A stretch of 64,000 nt of DNA from Gordonia alkanivorans NBRC 16433 (GCF_000225505.1 NZ_BACI01000048.1:1-64000), one strand, 5' to 3'. Shown: positions 44,958 to 54,842, counted from the first letter of the stretch. Notes: generated by a model not told the origin, from the letters alone. Translations and numbers: made by a program.

Positions 44958-45779
44958 GTGAGCACCCCGGAGAACGAACTCGCATCGACCGACACCGTCG
45001 ACGCGGCCGTGACCGACGAGGTCGACGAGGCTGCGGTCGACGAGGCCGGTGACACCGACGTCGAGACGGCCGCCGAGGGCGACGAGGCTCCCGCGACCGA
45101 CGTCGACTCCGAGGACGCCGACGAGACCCCCGCCGAGGAGGCCCCTGAAGAAGAGGTCGACCCGGTCGAGGAGCTGCGCAAGCAGCTGCGTCGCGCACCC
45201 GGCGACTGGTACGTCATCCACAGCTACGCCGGCTACGAGAACAAGGTCAAGGCCAATCTCGAGACCCGCGTGCAGAACCTCGACGTCGGCGACTACATCT
45301 TCCAGGTCGAGGTTCCGACCGAAGAGGTCACCGAGATCAAGAACGGCCAGCCCAAGAAGGTCAACCGCAAGGTGCTGCCGGGCTACATCCTCGTTCGCAT
45401 GGAACTCAACGACGAGTCGTGGGGCGCGGTGCGCAACACCCCGGGTGTCACCGGGTTCGTGGGGATGACCAGCAAGCCGTCGCCGCTGTCGCTCAACGAG
45501 GTGCTGCAGTTCCTCATGCCGCGCGCCGAGGCCAAGAAGCCCGCCAAGGGGGGCTCCGCCGCCGAGGGCGTCGAGGCCGCAGCCGCCGCCGCGTCGAACA
45601 CCATCGAGGTCGACTTCGAGGTCGGCGAGTCGGTCACCGTCATGGACGGCCCGTTCGCCACGCTGCCCGCGTCGATCAGTGAGGTCAACGCCGAGCAGCG
45701 CAAGGTGAAGGTGCTCGTGTCGATCTTCGGTCGCGAGACCCCGGTCGAGCTCGGGTTCAATCAGGTCGAGAAGATCTGA
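44958..45779 (+). CDS. nusG: Transcription termination/antitermination factor NusG (273 aa)
   Basis: Binds RNA polymerase and links it to Rho or the ribosome. NGN domain about 85-190 ([41 protein letters not shown]), KOW domain about 215-273 ([20 protein letters not shown]). The first 75 residues are a very acidic extension common in high-GC Gram-positives. The start is GTG 44958 with AAGGAG 12 bases upstream. Confidence 0.97.
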   Translation: MSTPENELASTDTVDAAVTDEVDEAAVDEAGDTDVETAAEGDEAPATDVDSEDADETPAEEAPEEEVDPVEELRKQLRRAPGDWYVIHSYAGYENKVKANLETRVQNLDVGDYIFQVEVPTEEVTEIKNGQPKKVNRKVLPGYILVRMELNDESWGAVRNTPGVTGFVGMTSKPSPLSLNEVLQFLMPRAEAKKPAKGGSAAEGVEAAAAAASNTIEVDFEVGESVTVMDGPFATLPASISEVNAEQRKVKVLVSIFGRETPVELGFNQVEKI

Positions 45780-45873
45780 CTGGTTCCGCGGGAGCGGATG
45801 CACAGCAGATAAACACAGACTTTCACGTCTCCAGCGGGCGTGAATTCGCAAGGAAACAAGCAAGGACAAAAGG

Positions 45874-46308
45874 ATGCCTCCCAAGAAGAAGAAGCTCGCC
45901 GGGATCATCAAGCTCCAGATCCAGGCAGGCGCGGCCAACCCGGCCCCGCCCGTGGGTCCGGCGCTCGGTCAGCACGGCGTGAACATCATGGAGTTCTGCA
46001 AGGCGTACAACGCCGCGACCGAGTCGCAGCGCGGCAACGTCATCCCGGTGGAGATCTTCGTGTACGAAGATCGCTCCTTCGACTTCAAGTTGAAGACCCC
46101 GCCGGCAGCGAAGCTCCTGCTCAAGGCCGCAGGCCTGCAGAAGGGCTCCGGCGAGCCCCACACCAACAAGGTCGGCAAGGTGAGCATGGACCAGGTCCGT
46201 GAGATCGCCAAGACCAAGGCCGAAGACCTGAACGCCAACGACATCGACCAGGCCGCGAAGATCATCGCCGGTACTGCTCGGTCCATGGGTATCACGGTCG
46301 AGGGCTAG
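45874..46308 (+). CDS. rplK: 50S ribosomal protein L11 (144 aa)
   Basis: Component of the ribosomal GTPase centre; binds 23S rRNA and thiopeptides. Highly conserved [38 protein letters not shown] and C-terminal AGTARSMGI. The ATG follows AAGGACAAAAGG. Followed after 81 bases by rplA. Confidence 0.98.
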
Positions 46309-46389
46309 ACCCACCACACATCTCGTGGGAGGGCCGGCTCGGCCCGCACCACACACCCCGCCGGTTGAGTGCGGAGAAGGAACAGAGCA

Positions 46390-47106
46390 ATGAGCAAGAA
46401 GAGCAAGGCCTACGCGGCTGCGGCCGAGAAGGTCGACAAGTCCAAGCTGTACAGCCCGCTGGAGGCTGTTGAGCTGGCGAAGGAAACCTCGTCGAAGAAC
46501 ACCGACGCGACCGTTGAGGTTGCGATCCGGCTGGGCGTCGACCCCCGTAAGGCAGACCAGATGGTTCGAGGCACCGTCAATCTGCCGCACGGCACGGGTA
46601 AGACCGCCCGCGTGATCGTGTTCGCCGCCGGCGACAAGGCCGCCGAGGCCACCGCCGCCGGTGCCGACGAGGTCGGCGCCGAGGACCTGATCGAGCGCAT
46701 CCAGGGCGGTTGGCTGGACTTCGACGCCGCGATCGCCACCCCGGATCAGATGGCCAAGGTCGGCCGCATCGCGCGTGTCCTCGGACCGCGTGGCCTGATG
46801 CCGAACCCGAAGACGGGCACCGTGACCACCGATGTCACCAAGGCCGTCAACGACATCAAGGGCGGCAAGATCAACTTCCGTGTCGACAAGGCAGCCAACC
46901 TGCACTTCGTCATCGGCAAGGCTTCGTTCGACCCGGCCAAGCTGGCCGAGAACTACGGCGCCGCGTACGACGAGATCATGCGTGCGAAGCCGTCGGCAGC
47001 CAAGGGCCGCTACATCAAGAAGGTCACCGTCTCGACCACCACGGGCCCGGGCATCCCGGTCGACCCGCAGGTCAGCCGCAACTTCGCCGAAGCTCCCCAG
47101 GCCTGA
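46390..47106 (+). CDS. rplA: 50S ribosomal protein L1 (238 aa)
   Basis: Binds 23S rRNA at the L1 stalk. Seen: [40 protein letters not shown] and [19 protein letters not shown]. The start is ATG 46390 (Met-Ser-Lys-Lys-Ser) with GAAGGA ten bases upstream; a frame seven codons longer exists but has no ribosome site. A hairpin ends the block. Confidence 0.98.
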   Translation: MSKKSKAYAAAAEKVDKSKLYSPLEAVELAKETSSKNTDATVEVAIRLGVDPRKADQMVRGTVNLPHGTGKTARVIVFAAGDKAAEATAAGADEVGAEDLIERIQGGWLDFDAAIATPDQMAKVGRIARVLGPRGLMPNPKTGTVTTDVTKAVNDIKGGKINFRVDKAANLHFVIGKASFDPAKLAENYGAAYDEIMRAKPSAAKGRYIKKVTVSTTTGPGIPVDPQVSRNFAEAPQA

Positions 47107-47136
47107 TCCTGGCGTTCGCGCGTAACTAGAGACACC

Positions 47137-47173
47137 CACGAGGGGCCTGGCAGTCGATGCCGGGCCCCTCGTG
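47137..47173 (+). terminator. Terminator of the secE-rplA block
   Basis: Perfect 11-base arms CACGAGGGGCC and GGCCCCTCGTG with a 15-base loop, 30 bases after the rplA stop. There is no riboswitch-like structure in the remaining 39 bases before the next gene. Confidence 0.8.
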
Positions 47174-47212
47174 CTCTGTCTCCCCAGTTCTTCCATCGGA
47201 GGTCAGTGGTTC

Positions 47213-48112
47213 GTGGTGAGAATCCGTCTCGGAACCCGTCGTGGTGGTGCGGCGGTGGCTGCCGTGTTGCTGTCGCTGCTGCTGGTGATCGTCGGTTGTG
47301 GCACCGACGGTGGCCAGGCCGATGACGCATCCCCCGCGGGCATCCCGTCGACGATCGTGTCGATCAGCCCGACGACCACCGAGATGCTCTTCGCCGTCGG
47401 CGCGGGCGATCAGGTGGTCGCGGTCGACGACCAGTCCGACTTCCCGGCCGAGGCCCCGCGGACCTCGCTGTCGGGTTACACCCCGAACCTCGAGGCGATC
47501 CTCGCCTACGACCCCGATCTCGTCGTCCTCACCGACGACAACAACGACATCATCGCCGGCCTCGACCGGGTGGGCGTCGACGTGCTGCAGATCCCGGCGG
47601 CGAAGAACCTCGACGAGACGTACGCGCAGATCCAGCAGGTGGGTGACGCCACCGGCCATGCCGAGTCGGCCGATGAGCTCGTCGCCTCGATGCGCGACGA
47701 GATCGAGAAGACCATCCGCACAGTCCCGCTGCGCGAGGTTCCGCTGACCTACTTCCACGAGCTCGACGACACTTACTACACCGTCACCGACGACACCTAC
47801 CTCGGTCAGGTCTACAGCCTGCTCGGTCTGCGGTCGATCGCCACCGGTCAGAGCGGCTATCCGCAGCTGTCACCCGAGTACATCCTGGAGAGCGATCCCG
47901 AGGTCATCTTCCTCGCCGACTCGCAGTGCTGTGGGGTCACACCGGAGAAGGTCGCCGCGCGTGCCGGCTGGGACGACCTGCGGGCCGTCGCGAACGGTCA
48001 GGTCCACGTCCTCGACGAGGACATCGCGAGCCGATGGGGACCCCGCGTCGTCGACCTGGTCCGCGACATCGCGCAGATCGTCTCCGGCGTCGACGGACAG
48101 CCAACGAACTGA
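47213..48112 (+). CDS. Substrate-binding lipoprotein of a corrinoid/metal-chelate ABC importer (299 aa)
   Basis: Signal peptide with lipobox LLLVIVGCGT (Cys at about residue 28) directs lipid anchoring outside the membrane. The mature part is a BtuF/FepB-type binding protein: RIVSISPT-like TIVSISPTTTEMLFAVGAGD, NLEAILAYDPDLVVLTDD, and YPQLSPEYILESDPEVIFLAD. The start at 47213 (or the next GTG at 47216) has GGAGG ten bases upstream. It is the first of four tightly linked genes ending in CobU, so a corrinoid ligand is more likely than a siderophore, by inference. Confidence 0.88.
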   Translation: MVRIRLGTRRGGAAVAAVLLSLLLVIVGCGTDGGQADDASPAGIPSTIVSISPTTTEMLFAVGAGDQVVAVDDQSDFPAEAPRTSLSGYTPNLEAILAYDPDLVVLTDDNNDIIAGLDRVGVDVLQIPAAKNLDETYAQIQQVGDATGHAESADELVASMRDEIEKTIRTVPLREVPLTYFHELDDTYYTVTDDTYLGQVYSLLGLRSIATGQSGYPQLSPEYILESDPEVIFLADSQCCGVTPEKVAARAGWDDLRAVANGQVHVLDEDIASRWGPRVVDLVRDIAQIVSGVDGQPTN

Positions 48113-48113
48113 G

Positions 48114-49136
48114 ATGTCGAGCCGTCACATCGGGGTGATCTGCGGGGCCGTCGCAGTGCTGGTGGGCGCATGCATGCTCGCAGTCCTCGTCGGCCCGGCC
48201 GGACTGACCCCGAAGGGCGTGCTGCTCGACCTCCTCGACCAACTCCCGCTCGTCGACGTCGAATCCGGGCTCACCCCCCGCCAGCAGACGATCCTGTGGG
48301 AGGTGCGGATGCCGCGCGTGGCGCTGGGAGCGCTGGTCGGTGCGATGCTCGCCGTCGCGGGTGCCGCCTACCAGGGTGTCTTCCGCAATCCGCTCGCAGA
48401 CCCGTACCTGCTCGGTGTGTCCAGCGGCGCGGGACTCGGCGCGACCGTCGCGATCGTCCTGGGCGGTGCCGCGGGCACGATCGGCCTGCCACCCGCGGCG
48501 TTCGTCGGCGGCATCCTGGCCGTGGCCGCGACCTATGCGCTGGGCCGGACCGTCGGCGGCGGCCGCACCGAGGTGGTCATCATCCTCGCCGGAGTCGCGG
48601 TCGCGGCGTTCGCGAATGCCATCCAGACCTTCCTCATGCAGCAGCACGACGACACGCTGCGGCAGGTCTACAACTGGATGCTCGGCCGCCTGGCGACCGA
48701 CGGCTGGTCCGAGGTCGTCACCGTGCTGCCGTACGTCCTCGCGTGCGTCGCCGTCATCGTGCTGTTCGGGCGCACACTCGACGTCATGGCGGTCGGTGAC
48801 ATCGAGGCGTCGAGCCTGGGGATCAGACCTGAACGCGTGCGCCTGCTGCTGGTCTGCGTCGCGACGCTCGGCACCGCGGCGGTGGTGTCGGTGAGCGGAT
48901 TGATCGGTTTCGTCGGCATCGTCATCCCGCACGCCGTCCGGCTCCTCGTCGGTCCTGGGCACCGGCTGCTGCTGCCGTTGTCGCTGCTGGTGGGTGCGGC
49001 CTTCCTGGTGCTGGCGGACGTGGTCGCGCGGACCGCGATGTCGCCGTCGGAGTTGCCGATCGGCGTGGTCACCGCCGCCATCGGCGCGCCCTTCTTCCTC
49101 GTCGTCCTCCGGCGCAGCGGACGGAGCGTCGAATGA
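48114..49136 (+). CDS. FecCD/BtuC-type ABC importer permease (340 aa)
   Basis: About nine to ten membrane helices. Family motifs are RMPRVALGALVGAMLAVAG, FRNPLADPYLLGVSSGAGLG, the coupling-helix stretch LGIRPERVRLLLV, and GFVGIVIPHAVRLLVGPGHR. It starts one base after the lipoprotein stop and overlaps the ATPase gene by four bases (ATGA), so it is clearly in one operon. Confidence 0.95.
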   Translation: MSSRHIGVICGAVAVLVGACMLAVLVGPAGLTPKGVLLDLLDQLPLVDVESGLTPRQQTILWEVRMPRVALGALVGAMLAVAGAAYQGVFRNPLADPYLLGVSSGAGLGATVAIVLGGAAGTIGLPPAAFVGGILAVAATYALGRTVGGGRTEVVIILAGVAVAAFANAIQTFLMQQHDDTLRQVYNWMLGRLATDGWSEVVTVLPYVLACVAVIVLFGRTLDVMAVGDIEASSLGIRPERVRLLLVCVATLGTAAVVSVSGLIGFVGIVIPHAVRLLVGPGHRLLLPLSLLVGAAFLVLADVVARTAMSPSELPIGVVTAAIGAPFFLVVLRRSGRSVE

Positions 49137-49924
49137 CCGCCGCGATCACCTGTCGAGGTGTGTGCGCGTCGCGCGGGGGAGTGGAGGTCCTGCACGACGT
49201 CGACCTCGAGATCGGTTCCGGCACCTGGGTCTCCCTGGTGGGGCCCAACGGTTCGGGTAAGACGACGCTGCTGCACTCCCTCGCCGGGTTGGTGGCCTCG
49301 ACCGGGCGGGTCGACGTCGCGGGCGTCGACCCGGGTCGTGCGCGCCGCCGCGAGATCGCCCGGGCCGTGGCGCTGATGCCGCAGCGGCCGATCGTCCCGG
49401 AGGGCACGTCGGTGCGGGAGCTCATCGGCCTCGGCCGCACCCCGCACATCGCCCGATTCGGCAGCGAGACCCGCTCGGACCGCGAGGTTGTCGACGACGT
49501 CATCGAGCGACTCGACCTCGAGGAGTTCGCGAACCGTTCCGCCTCGGCGCTGTCGGGCGGTGAGTTGCAACGGGTGGTGCTCGCCCGTGCGCTCGCCCAG
49601 CAGCCTCGGGTGCTGCTCCTCGACGAACCGACCAGTGCGCTCGACATCGGCCACCAGCAACAGGTCCTCGACCTCGTCGACTCCATGCGGCAGGCCAGTG
49701 AGCTGACCGTGATCGCGGCGATGCACGACCTGACATCGGCGGCCCAGTACGGACAGCGCCTCGTGCTCCTCGACCGGGGACGTATCGTCGCCGACGGAAC
49801 GCCCGCGGAGGTCCTGACGGCCGAACGCCTGCAGGACGTCTATGCCGCCAATGTCGAGGTGCTCGATCGCCGCGACGGCCCGGCCGTGCTGCCGGTGCGT
49901 GACCCGGGACCCGGAGAACGATGA
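49133..49924 (+). CDS. ABC importer ATPase, BtuD/FecE type (263 aa)
   Basis: Energises the permease. Walker A GPNGSGKTTLL, Q loop LMPQRP, signature ALSGGELQRVVLARALA, Walker B VLLLDEPTSALDIG, switch His in AAMHDLTSAAQ. It overlaps both neighbours by four bases. Confidence 0.95.
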   Translation: MTAAITCRGVCASRGGVEVLHDVDLEIGSGTWVSLVGPNGSGKTTLLHSLAGLVASTGRVDVAGVDPGRARRREIARAVALMPQRPIVPEGTSVRELIGLGRTPHIARFGSETRSDREVVDDVIERLDLEEFANRSASALSGGELQRVVLARALAQQPRVLLLDEPTSALDIGHQQQVLDLVDSMRQASELTVIAAMHDLTSAAQYGQRLVLLDRGRIVADGTPAEVLTAERLQDVYAANVEVLDRRDGPAVLPVRDPGPGER

Positions 49925-51252
49925 AGGTCACGCTGCTCGGCACCGGTGCCGCCGACGGCTGGCCGAATGCGTTCTGCCGCTGTGATTCGTGTTCCGATGC
50001 GCGGCGCCGGCACGACTTCCGTGCCCAGACAGCCGCGCTCGTCGACAACGCGCTCATGCTCGACTTCGGATCGGACGCGCCCGGGTCGGCGGTGCGCCAC
50101 GGTGCTTCGCTCGCCGACGTACGTCACGTCCTGATCACCCATGCGCACGCCGATCATCTTGCACCGCAGTCGTTGTTGTTCCGGTCGTGGGTCGACGGGG
50201 TCGGTGAACTCGAACTCATCGGTCCGGCCGATGCTCTCGATGTGTGTCGCCCGTGGGTGGGGCCCGACGCCGGCGTGCGGTTCACGCCGGTCGTCGCGGG
50301 TGACCAGGTGCGGGTGGGGGACCACGACGTGCGGGTGCTCCCGGCGCGCCACCAGGTCTTTCGCGACGGTGATGCGGTCTTGTACGACGTCACCGGTCCC
50401 GACGGTATGAGGCTGCTGTGGGCGACGGACACCGGTGTGTGGCCCGACGATCGGTTCGATGCGGTGACCGGGGCCGAGTTCGACGCGGTCTTCCTCGAGG
50501 AGACCTTCGGCGATCGTGAGGACCTGTCCGATGGGCATCTCGGGTTACCCGGGTTTGCGACGATGGTAGCGGCACTGCGTGGAGTGGGTGCCGTCGTCGA
50601 CTCCACCGACGTCGTCGCAGTCCATCTGGGACACCACAATCCGCCGGTCGGCGTGCTCCGAGAGCGGCTTCGGGATCTCGGCGCGCGGCCGGGACGAGAC
50701 GGGGAGGTGCTCGACTTGGGCGAGTCGGTCGGGCGGCGGATCTTCGTCACCGGAGGGGCGAGGTCGGGGAAGTCGCGGTATGCCGAAGGTCTGCTGGCCG
50801 GCGTCGACGACGTCGTCTATGTCGCCGCCGGCGGTCCGCGAGCCGGCGATCCCGACTGGGACCGACGCGTCGAACTCCATCGTGAACGACGCCCCGCATC
50901 GTGGACGACGGTCGAGGACACGGAGGTGGCCGGTGTCCTACGATCCGCGCGTCACCCGGTCCTCGTCGACTGTCTCGGAACCTGGCTGGCCGCCCGGATC
51001 GATCACCACGATGCCTGGGAGAGCGGCGAACTCGATGCCGTGCGGTCCGACGTCGAGGACCTACTCGACGCCTGGCGGAGCTGCCCGGTGCCCGTCGTCG
51101 CGGTCAGCAACGAGGTCGGTAGCGGCGTCGTCCCGGCCACCGCGTCGGGCCGTCTCTTCCGCGACGAACTCGGCCGACTGAATGCCGAGATGGCCGACCG
51201 CGCCGACCAGGTCGTGATGATGGTCGCCGGTCAACCCCTGGTTGTGCGGTAG
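49921..51252 (+). CDS. cobU: Fusion of a metallo-beta-lactamase domain and CobU (443 aa)
   Basis: Residues about 1-255 form a metallo-beta-lactamase-fold hydrolase like PhnP: LLGTGAADGWP, a CRCDSC cysteine cluster, zinc motif THAHADHLAP, ATDTG, and a late HLGHHNPP. Residues about 272-443 are adenosylcobinamide kinase/guanylyltransferase: P-loop GGARSGKSRYAE, HRERRPASWTTVE with the GMP-accepting His, VLVDCLGTWLA, and VSNEVGSGVVPATASGRLFRDELG. CobU activates cobinamide salvaged from outside, which matches the importer genes it overlaps by four bases. The lactamase part might remove a phosphoester or lower ligand during salvage, but this is a guess. Confidence 0.9.
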   Translation: MKVTLLGTGAADGWPNAFCRCDSCSDARRRHDFRAQTAALVDNALMLDFGSDAPGSAVRHGASLADVRHVLITHAHADHLAPQSLLFRSWVDGVGELELIGPADALDVCRPWVGPDAGVRFTPVVAGDQVRVGDHDVRVLPARHQVFRDGDAVLYDVTGPDGMRLLWATDTGVWPDDRFDAVTGAEFDAVFLEETFGDREDLSDGHLGLPGFATMVAALRGVGAVVDSTDVVAVHLGHHNPPVGVLRERLRDLGARPGRDGEVLDLGESVGRRIFVTGGARSGKSRYAEGLLAGVDDVVYVAAGGPRAGDPDWDRRVELHRERRPASWTTVEDTEVAGVLRSARHPVLVDCLGTWLAARIDHHDAWESGELDAVRSDVEDLLDAWRSCPVPVVAVSNEVGSGVVPATASGRLFRDELGRLNAEMADRADQVVMMVAGQPLVVR

Positions 51253-51283
51253 CCCGGTGCGGGTGAACAGGTGAACGGCGATG

Positions 51284-51733
51284 TCACTGGATGACGAACG
51301 TCCTGGAATCCCGGGCGCCCATCCCGGACATGTTCTCGTAGGCGGTGATCGTGAAGGTACCCGGCTTGTTGTAAAAGGGGTCGGTGAACGTGGCGCTGCC
51401 CTCGCAGACCGTCGCGTGGTACGTAGGAAGGCTCGTGCCCCGGAAGGTGATGTCGATTCGACAGGGTATGTCCCTGCCCTGGGCGCCGAAGACGCGCGCC
51501 GACCACTTCACCCTGGGTGCGAACGGTCTGCTGTAACGATTCGGGCCGAGTTCGCTGCCGAGAGAATTCTCCACCGACATCCTGATACTGGGGAGCACGC
51601 CGAGGAGGGGCGCCGACAGGCTTCCGGAGTCGTTGCCGGGCAACGGCAACCCGGGAGCGGCGGAAGCGGGCGACGTGATCATGGTGGCGGCGGCTGCCAC
51701 GGTCAATGCGGCTATTCCCAATGTGCGTCTCAT
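51284..51733 (-). CDS. Small secreted protein, unknown (149 aa)
   Basis: A Sec signal peptide (MRRTLGIAALTVAAAATMIT then SPASAAPG) predicts export with cleavage after ASA. The mature part of about 120 residues has two cysteines (DIPCRIDITF and ATVCEGSATF) that probably form a disulfide, and a beta-rich pattern ending TFTITAYENMSGMGARDSRTF, reminiscent of an Ig-like fold. I do not recognise a family. The ATG has TAGGAG upstream. It sits between the two corrinoid importer operons but shows no link to them. Confidence 0.75.
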   Translation of the reverse strand: MRRTLGIAALTVAAAATMITSPASAAPGLPLPGNDSGSLSAPLLGVLPSIRMSVENSLGSELGPNRYSRPFAPRVKWSARVFGAQGRDIPCRIDITFRGTSLPTYHATVCEGSATFTDPFYNKPGTFTITAYENMSGMGARDSRTFVIQ

Positions 51734-51904
51734 TTTCGAACTCCTACTCGAACCGAATGGTGCGGCGAAACGTATGTTGCGGCAGCAATGCCCTCGACCG
51801 ACTGGAATCACGGTACGTGGACGATGTCCGATTTGCGTCATCTGGTCGAAGGTATTTCACCTCTGATAACAAACCGGCTGGATCATTCGCGCTCGTGGGG
51901 GTGC

Positions 51905-52966
51905 TCAGCCGAGCCAGTCGTTGCCGCCTAGTCCGAGTTGCCGGACGTCGAGGGTGGGCGTGATCCCCGACGCCGGCGCGAGGTCATGTGCCTCGAGGAC
52001 CGACCGCAGTGTCTCGGCGGCGTCGATGTTGAGCGGGCTCGACACCCACATCGCGTAGGGGAGGTTCACGAAGCGGTTCTCGCGCACCGCCTTCAGATTG
52101 CGGCTGGCGGGGTTGGTGCGCAGAGCGTCGATCTTCTGCTCCACGGACTGGCCGGGATAGTCGACGAAGACGATCAGATCGGGGTCGGCGGTGGTGATCC
52201 GTTCCCAGCTCACCGCGGTCCAGGTGTCCTCGACATCCTCGGTCGCGTTGCGCGCGCCCGCCGCGTCGATGATGCCCTGCGGGCCACCGAAGGAGCCCGA
52301 CGAGAAGATGGTGTCGGAGACGCTGTCGAAGACGAAGACCGTCGGTTTCGATGCCGGTTGCGGTGCAGCACGGAGTTTTTCGAGGCGGTCGGAGATGTCG
52401 TCGGCGACCGTCGCGCCCTGCTCGGGATTGCCGGCGATGGTGCCGATGTTGCGCAGGTCGGTGTCGAGCGCGACCCGTGGGTCCATCGTGCCGCGCTGAG
52501 CCTGGCCGTCGACCTGACGGCACGCCTCCGACAGCTGATACACGTCGATCCCGTGGGAGGCCAGGATCTCCGGGGTGATGCCGCGGGACTCGCTCATGCC
52601 GTAGTTGTAGCCGGCGTAGAGGACCTGCGGTTTGGCGCCGACGATGTTCTCGAGGGTGGGCTGCTCGGTGGCGACCTCGTCGAGCGTGTCGACCTGTGGG
52701 CCGTATTCGAGTCGGAGAACGTCCTTGTCGCGGGCGAGCGCACTGACGGCGACGATCTTGTCTCTGGCGCCCGCCGCCAGCGCGATCGCGATCATCCCGC
52801 CGTCGTTGACGAACAGGCGATCGAGAGGCTGGTCGAAGGCGACCTCGGCGCCACAGTTGGTGACGGTGACGCGGTCGGTTGCGACGGCGCCGGACTCGGT
52901 GCCGCAGCCCGCTGCGATGCCCAGGACGACGGCGAGCGTGGCGTATCGGGTGATGTTGTGTCTCAT
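51905..52966 (-). CDS. Substrate-binding lipoprotein of a second corrinoid-type ABC importer (353 aa)
   Basis: Lipobox VVLGIAAGCG near residue 21 predicts a membrane-anchored lipoprotein. Typical binding-protein blocks are PLDRLFVNDGGMIAIALAAG, TLENIVGAKPQVLYAGYNY, and WERITTADPDLIVFVDYPG. It differs clearly from the first importer's binding protein. The start ATG overlaps the ATPase stop (ATGA). It is the last gene of the operon behind the cobalamin riboswitch, so B12 or a precursor is the likely ligand. Confidence 0.9.
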   Translation of the reverse strand: MRHNITRYATLAVVLGIAAGCGTESGAVATDRVTVTNCGAEVAFDQPLDRLFVNDGGMIAIALAAGARDKIVAVSALARDKDVLRLEYGPQVDTLDEVATEQPTLENIVGAKPQVLYAGYNYGMSESRGITPEILASHGIDVYQLSEACRQVDGQAQRGTMDPRVALDTDLRNIGTIAGNPEQGATVADDISDRLEKLRAAPQPASKPTVFVFDSVSDTIFSSGSFGGPQGIIDAAGARNATEDVEDTWTAVSWERITTADPDLIVFVDYPGQSVEQKIDALRTNPASRNLKAVRENRFVNLPYAMWVSSPLNIDAAETLRSVLEAHDLAPASGITPTLDVRQLGLGGNDWLG

Positions 52967-53790
52967 CGATTTTCCTTGGTGGCGTAGACCTGCGGTGCAG
53001 GAGAGGTGGGGGAGTCGAGCAGCAGATGGGGGAGGCCGGTCTCGGGGTGTGGCACGACGGTGCCGGACACATCGAAGACCGACGCCAGCAGCGGCGGGGT
53101 CAGCACCTCGACCGGTGGGCCGTGTGCGGTGACGCCGCCGTCGGAAATGACGGCGACGGAGTCGAAGTGGCGGAGGACGAGGTCGAGGTCGTGCATCGCG
53201 GCGATCACAGTCGCCTCGAGGTCGTCGAGGACCTGCATCAACCGCAGTCGCCAGGCCGCGTCGAGATGATTCGTCGGCTCGTCGAGCACAAGGATCGGCG
53301 TCTGCTGTGCGATTGCGCGGGCGAGCACGACGCGGTGCCGTTCACCGCCGGACAGCTGCGTACACGAACGGTGTTCCCAACCGCCCAGTCCCACCTGCTC
53401 CAGCGCGGACCGGACGATCGCGTGGTCGTCGGAGTTACGTATGGCCCAGGCGGATCGGTACGGCGTGCGTCCCAGGCCCACCGCTTCGGCGACCGTGAGT
53501 TCGGCGGACGGGTGTTCATCCTGACCGACCACCGCGATCGACAGCGCGCGACGCCGAGCCGGAAGACGATCGAGATCGTCGTCGCCCAACCGGATTCGCC
53601 CCTCGGCCGGTTGTTCGAGACCGCACAGTGTCCGCAGCAACGTGGTCTTGCCCGCTCCGTTGGGTCCGACGATGGCGAGTCGGGTTCCGGCAGGGACGTC
53701 GAGATCCACCTCGCGCAGTATCGGGCGGCCACTTCGACGGCAACCGACGGCGTTCGCGCGCAGGGACATCGAGCGCTCCACGGCGCCCAT
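52963..53790 (-). CDS. ABC importer ATPase, BtuD type (275 aa)
   Basis: Walker A GPNGAGKTTLLRTL, Q loop VVGQDEHP, signature QLSGGERHRVVLARAIA, Walker [14 protein letters not shown], switch His AAMHDLDLV. The ATG at 53790 overlaps the permease stop by one base (TGATG). A much longer open frame upstream on the same strand is only the shadow of the permease gene. Confidence 0.94.
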   Translation of the reverse strand: MGAVERSMSLRANAVGCRRSGRPILREVDLDVPAGTRLAIVGPNGAGKTTLLRTLCGLEQPAEGRIRLGDDDLDRLPARRRALSIAVVGQDEHPSAELTVAEAVGLGRTPYRSAWAIRNSDDHAIVRSALEQVGLGGWEHRSCTQLSGGERHRVVLARAIAQQTPILVLDEPTNHLDAAWRLRLMQVLDDLEATVIAAMHDLDLVLRHFDSVAVISDGGVTAHGPPVEVLTPPLLASVFDVSGTVVPHPETGLPHLLLDSPTSPAPQVYATKENR

Positions 53791-54842
53791 CAGGCTTCGC
53801 CGCCGAACACGTACTGGCGCCGTCCCATCAGGAACAGGAAGATCGGTGCGCCGATCAGTCCGGTGACGATGCCCAGCGGCATCTCGCGAGGTGACGCGGC
53901 CACCCGTGAGATGACGTCGACCCACACCAGGAACAGTGCACCGCCGCAGACCGCTACGGGAATCATCGCGCGGTGCGTCGCACCGACGAGCAGGCGTGCC
54001 GCGTGCGGGACGATCAAGCCCACGAATCCGATTCCACCCGCGACTGAGACCAGAACGCCGACCAGGATTCCCTGGACCGCGAACAGCGCGTTTCGCATGG
54101 CGCGCACCGGAACCCCGAGGGATGTCGCGGTGTCGGTCCCGGCTGCGTAGGCGTCGAGCCAGGAGTGGATCGCGAGCATGGCGAGCACCGTGACCACGAC
54201 GACAACCCCGGCGATCTGCACTTTCGCCCAGGTCGCGCCGGCGACGCTGCCCAACATCCAGAACATCACGTTGTCGGCGGCATGCGGGTCGGCCGCGGTG
54301 AAGACCAGCAGTGAGGACAGCGCCAGGAACGCCGACGACAGGACCACTCCGGAGAGGATCAGGCGTAGGGCGGTCAGTCCGCCCTGCGCCCGGGCGACGG
54401 CGTACACGGTGACCGAGGCCGCGAGGGCGCCGATCAGCGCGCCGCCGGACAACGCCCAGACACCCACGGCGGCAAACGATCCTAGAGTGATGACCGCCGT
54501 CGCACCCACCGCGGCGCCGGCCGACACGCCCAGCAGGTACGGCTCGGCGAGCGGGTTGCGGACGAGGGCCTGCATGACGGCGCCGGCGAGCGCCAGACCG
54601 GCGCCGACGATCGCCGCGAGAACCGAACGCGGCAAACGGAGATCCCAGATGATCACGGAGTGGGCGGCGTCGAGCTCGTCGCCTCGCAGGCGCCCGGCGA
54701 CGGTTCGCCAGACATCGCCGAGCGGGATGGTCTCGGCACCGAAAGCGGTGGCGATCGCGATGCTCACCAAGGTGAGCGCGAGAAGGATCAGGGCAAGGGG
54801 CAACGACGGGAGTCGCCGTACCGACATGGCGGTGGCGATCAT
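53790..54842 (-). CDS. FecCD/BtuC-type ABC importer permease (350 aa)
   Basis: About nine to ten membrane helices with RLPRSVLAAIVGAGLALAG, VRNPLAEPYLLGVSAGAAVG, LGVPVRAMRNALF and GFVGLIVPHAARLLVGATHR. The start is uncertain: ATG 54842 and ATG 54827 are both plausible and neither has a clear ribosome site, which is common just downstream of a riboswitch that hides the site. It is the first gene after the cobalamin riboswitch. Confidence 0.92.
   Translation of the reverse strand: MIATAMSVRRLPSLPLALILLALTLVSIAIATAFGAETIPLGDVWRTVAGRLRGDELDAAHSVIIWDLRLPRSVLAAIVGAGLALAGAVMQALVRNPLAEPYLLGVSAGAAVGATAVITLGSFAAVGVWALSGGALIGALAASVTVYAVARAQGGLTALRLILSGVVLSSAFLALSSLLVFTAADPHAADNVMFWMLGSVAGATWAKVQIAGVVVVVTVLAMLAIHSWLDAYAAGTDTATSLGVPVRAMRNALFAVQGILVGVLVSVAGGIGFVGLIVPHAARLLVGATHRAMIPVAVCGGALFLVWVDVISRVAASPREMPLGIVTGLIGAPIFLFLMGRRQYVFGGEA

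Noticed and set aside
46250-46420. Ribosomal-protein autoregulatory structure between rplK and rplA
   Set aside because: The 81-base gap has no convincing mimic of the L1 binding site by eye.
47107-47212. Riboswitch in front of the first corrinoid-type importer
   Set aside because: The gap holds only the rplA terminator; none of the cobalamin riboswitch signature blocks are present.
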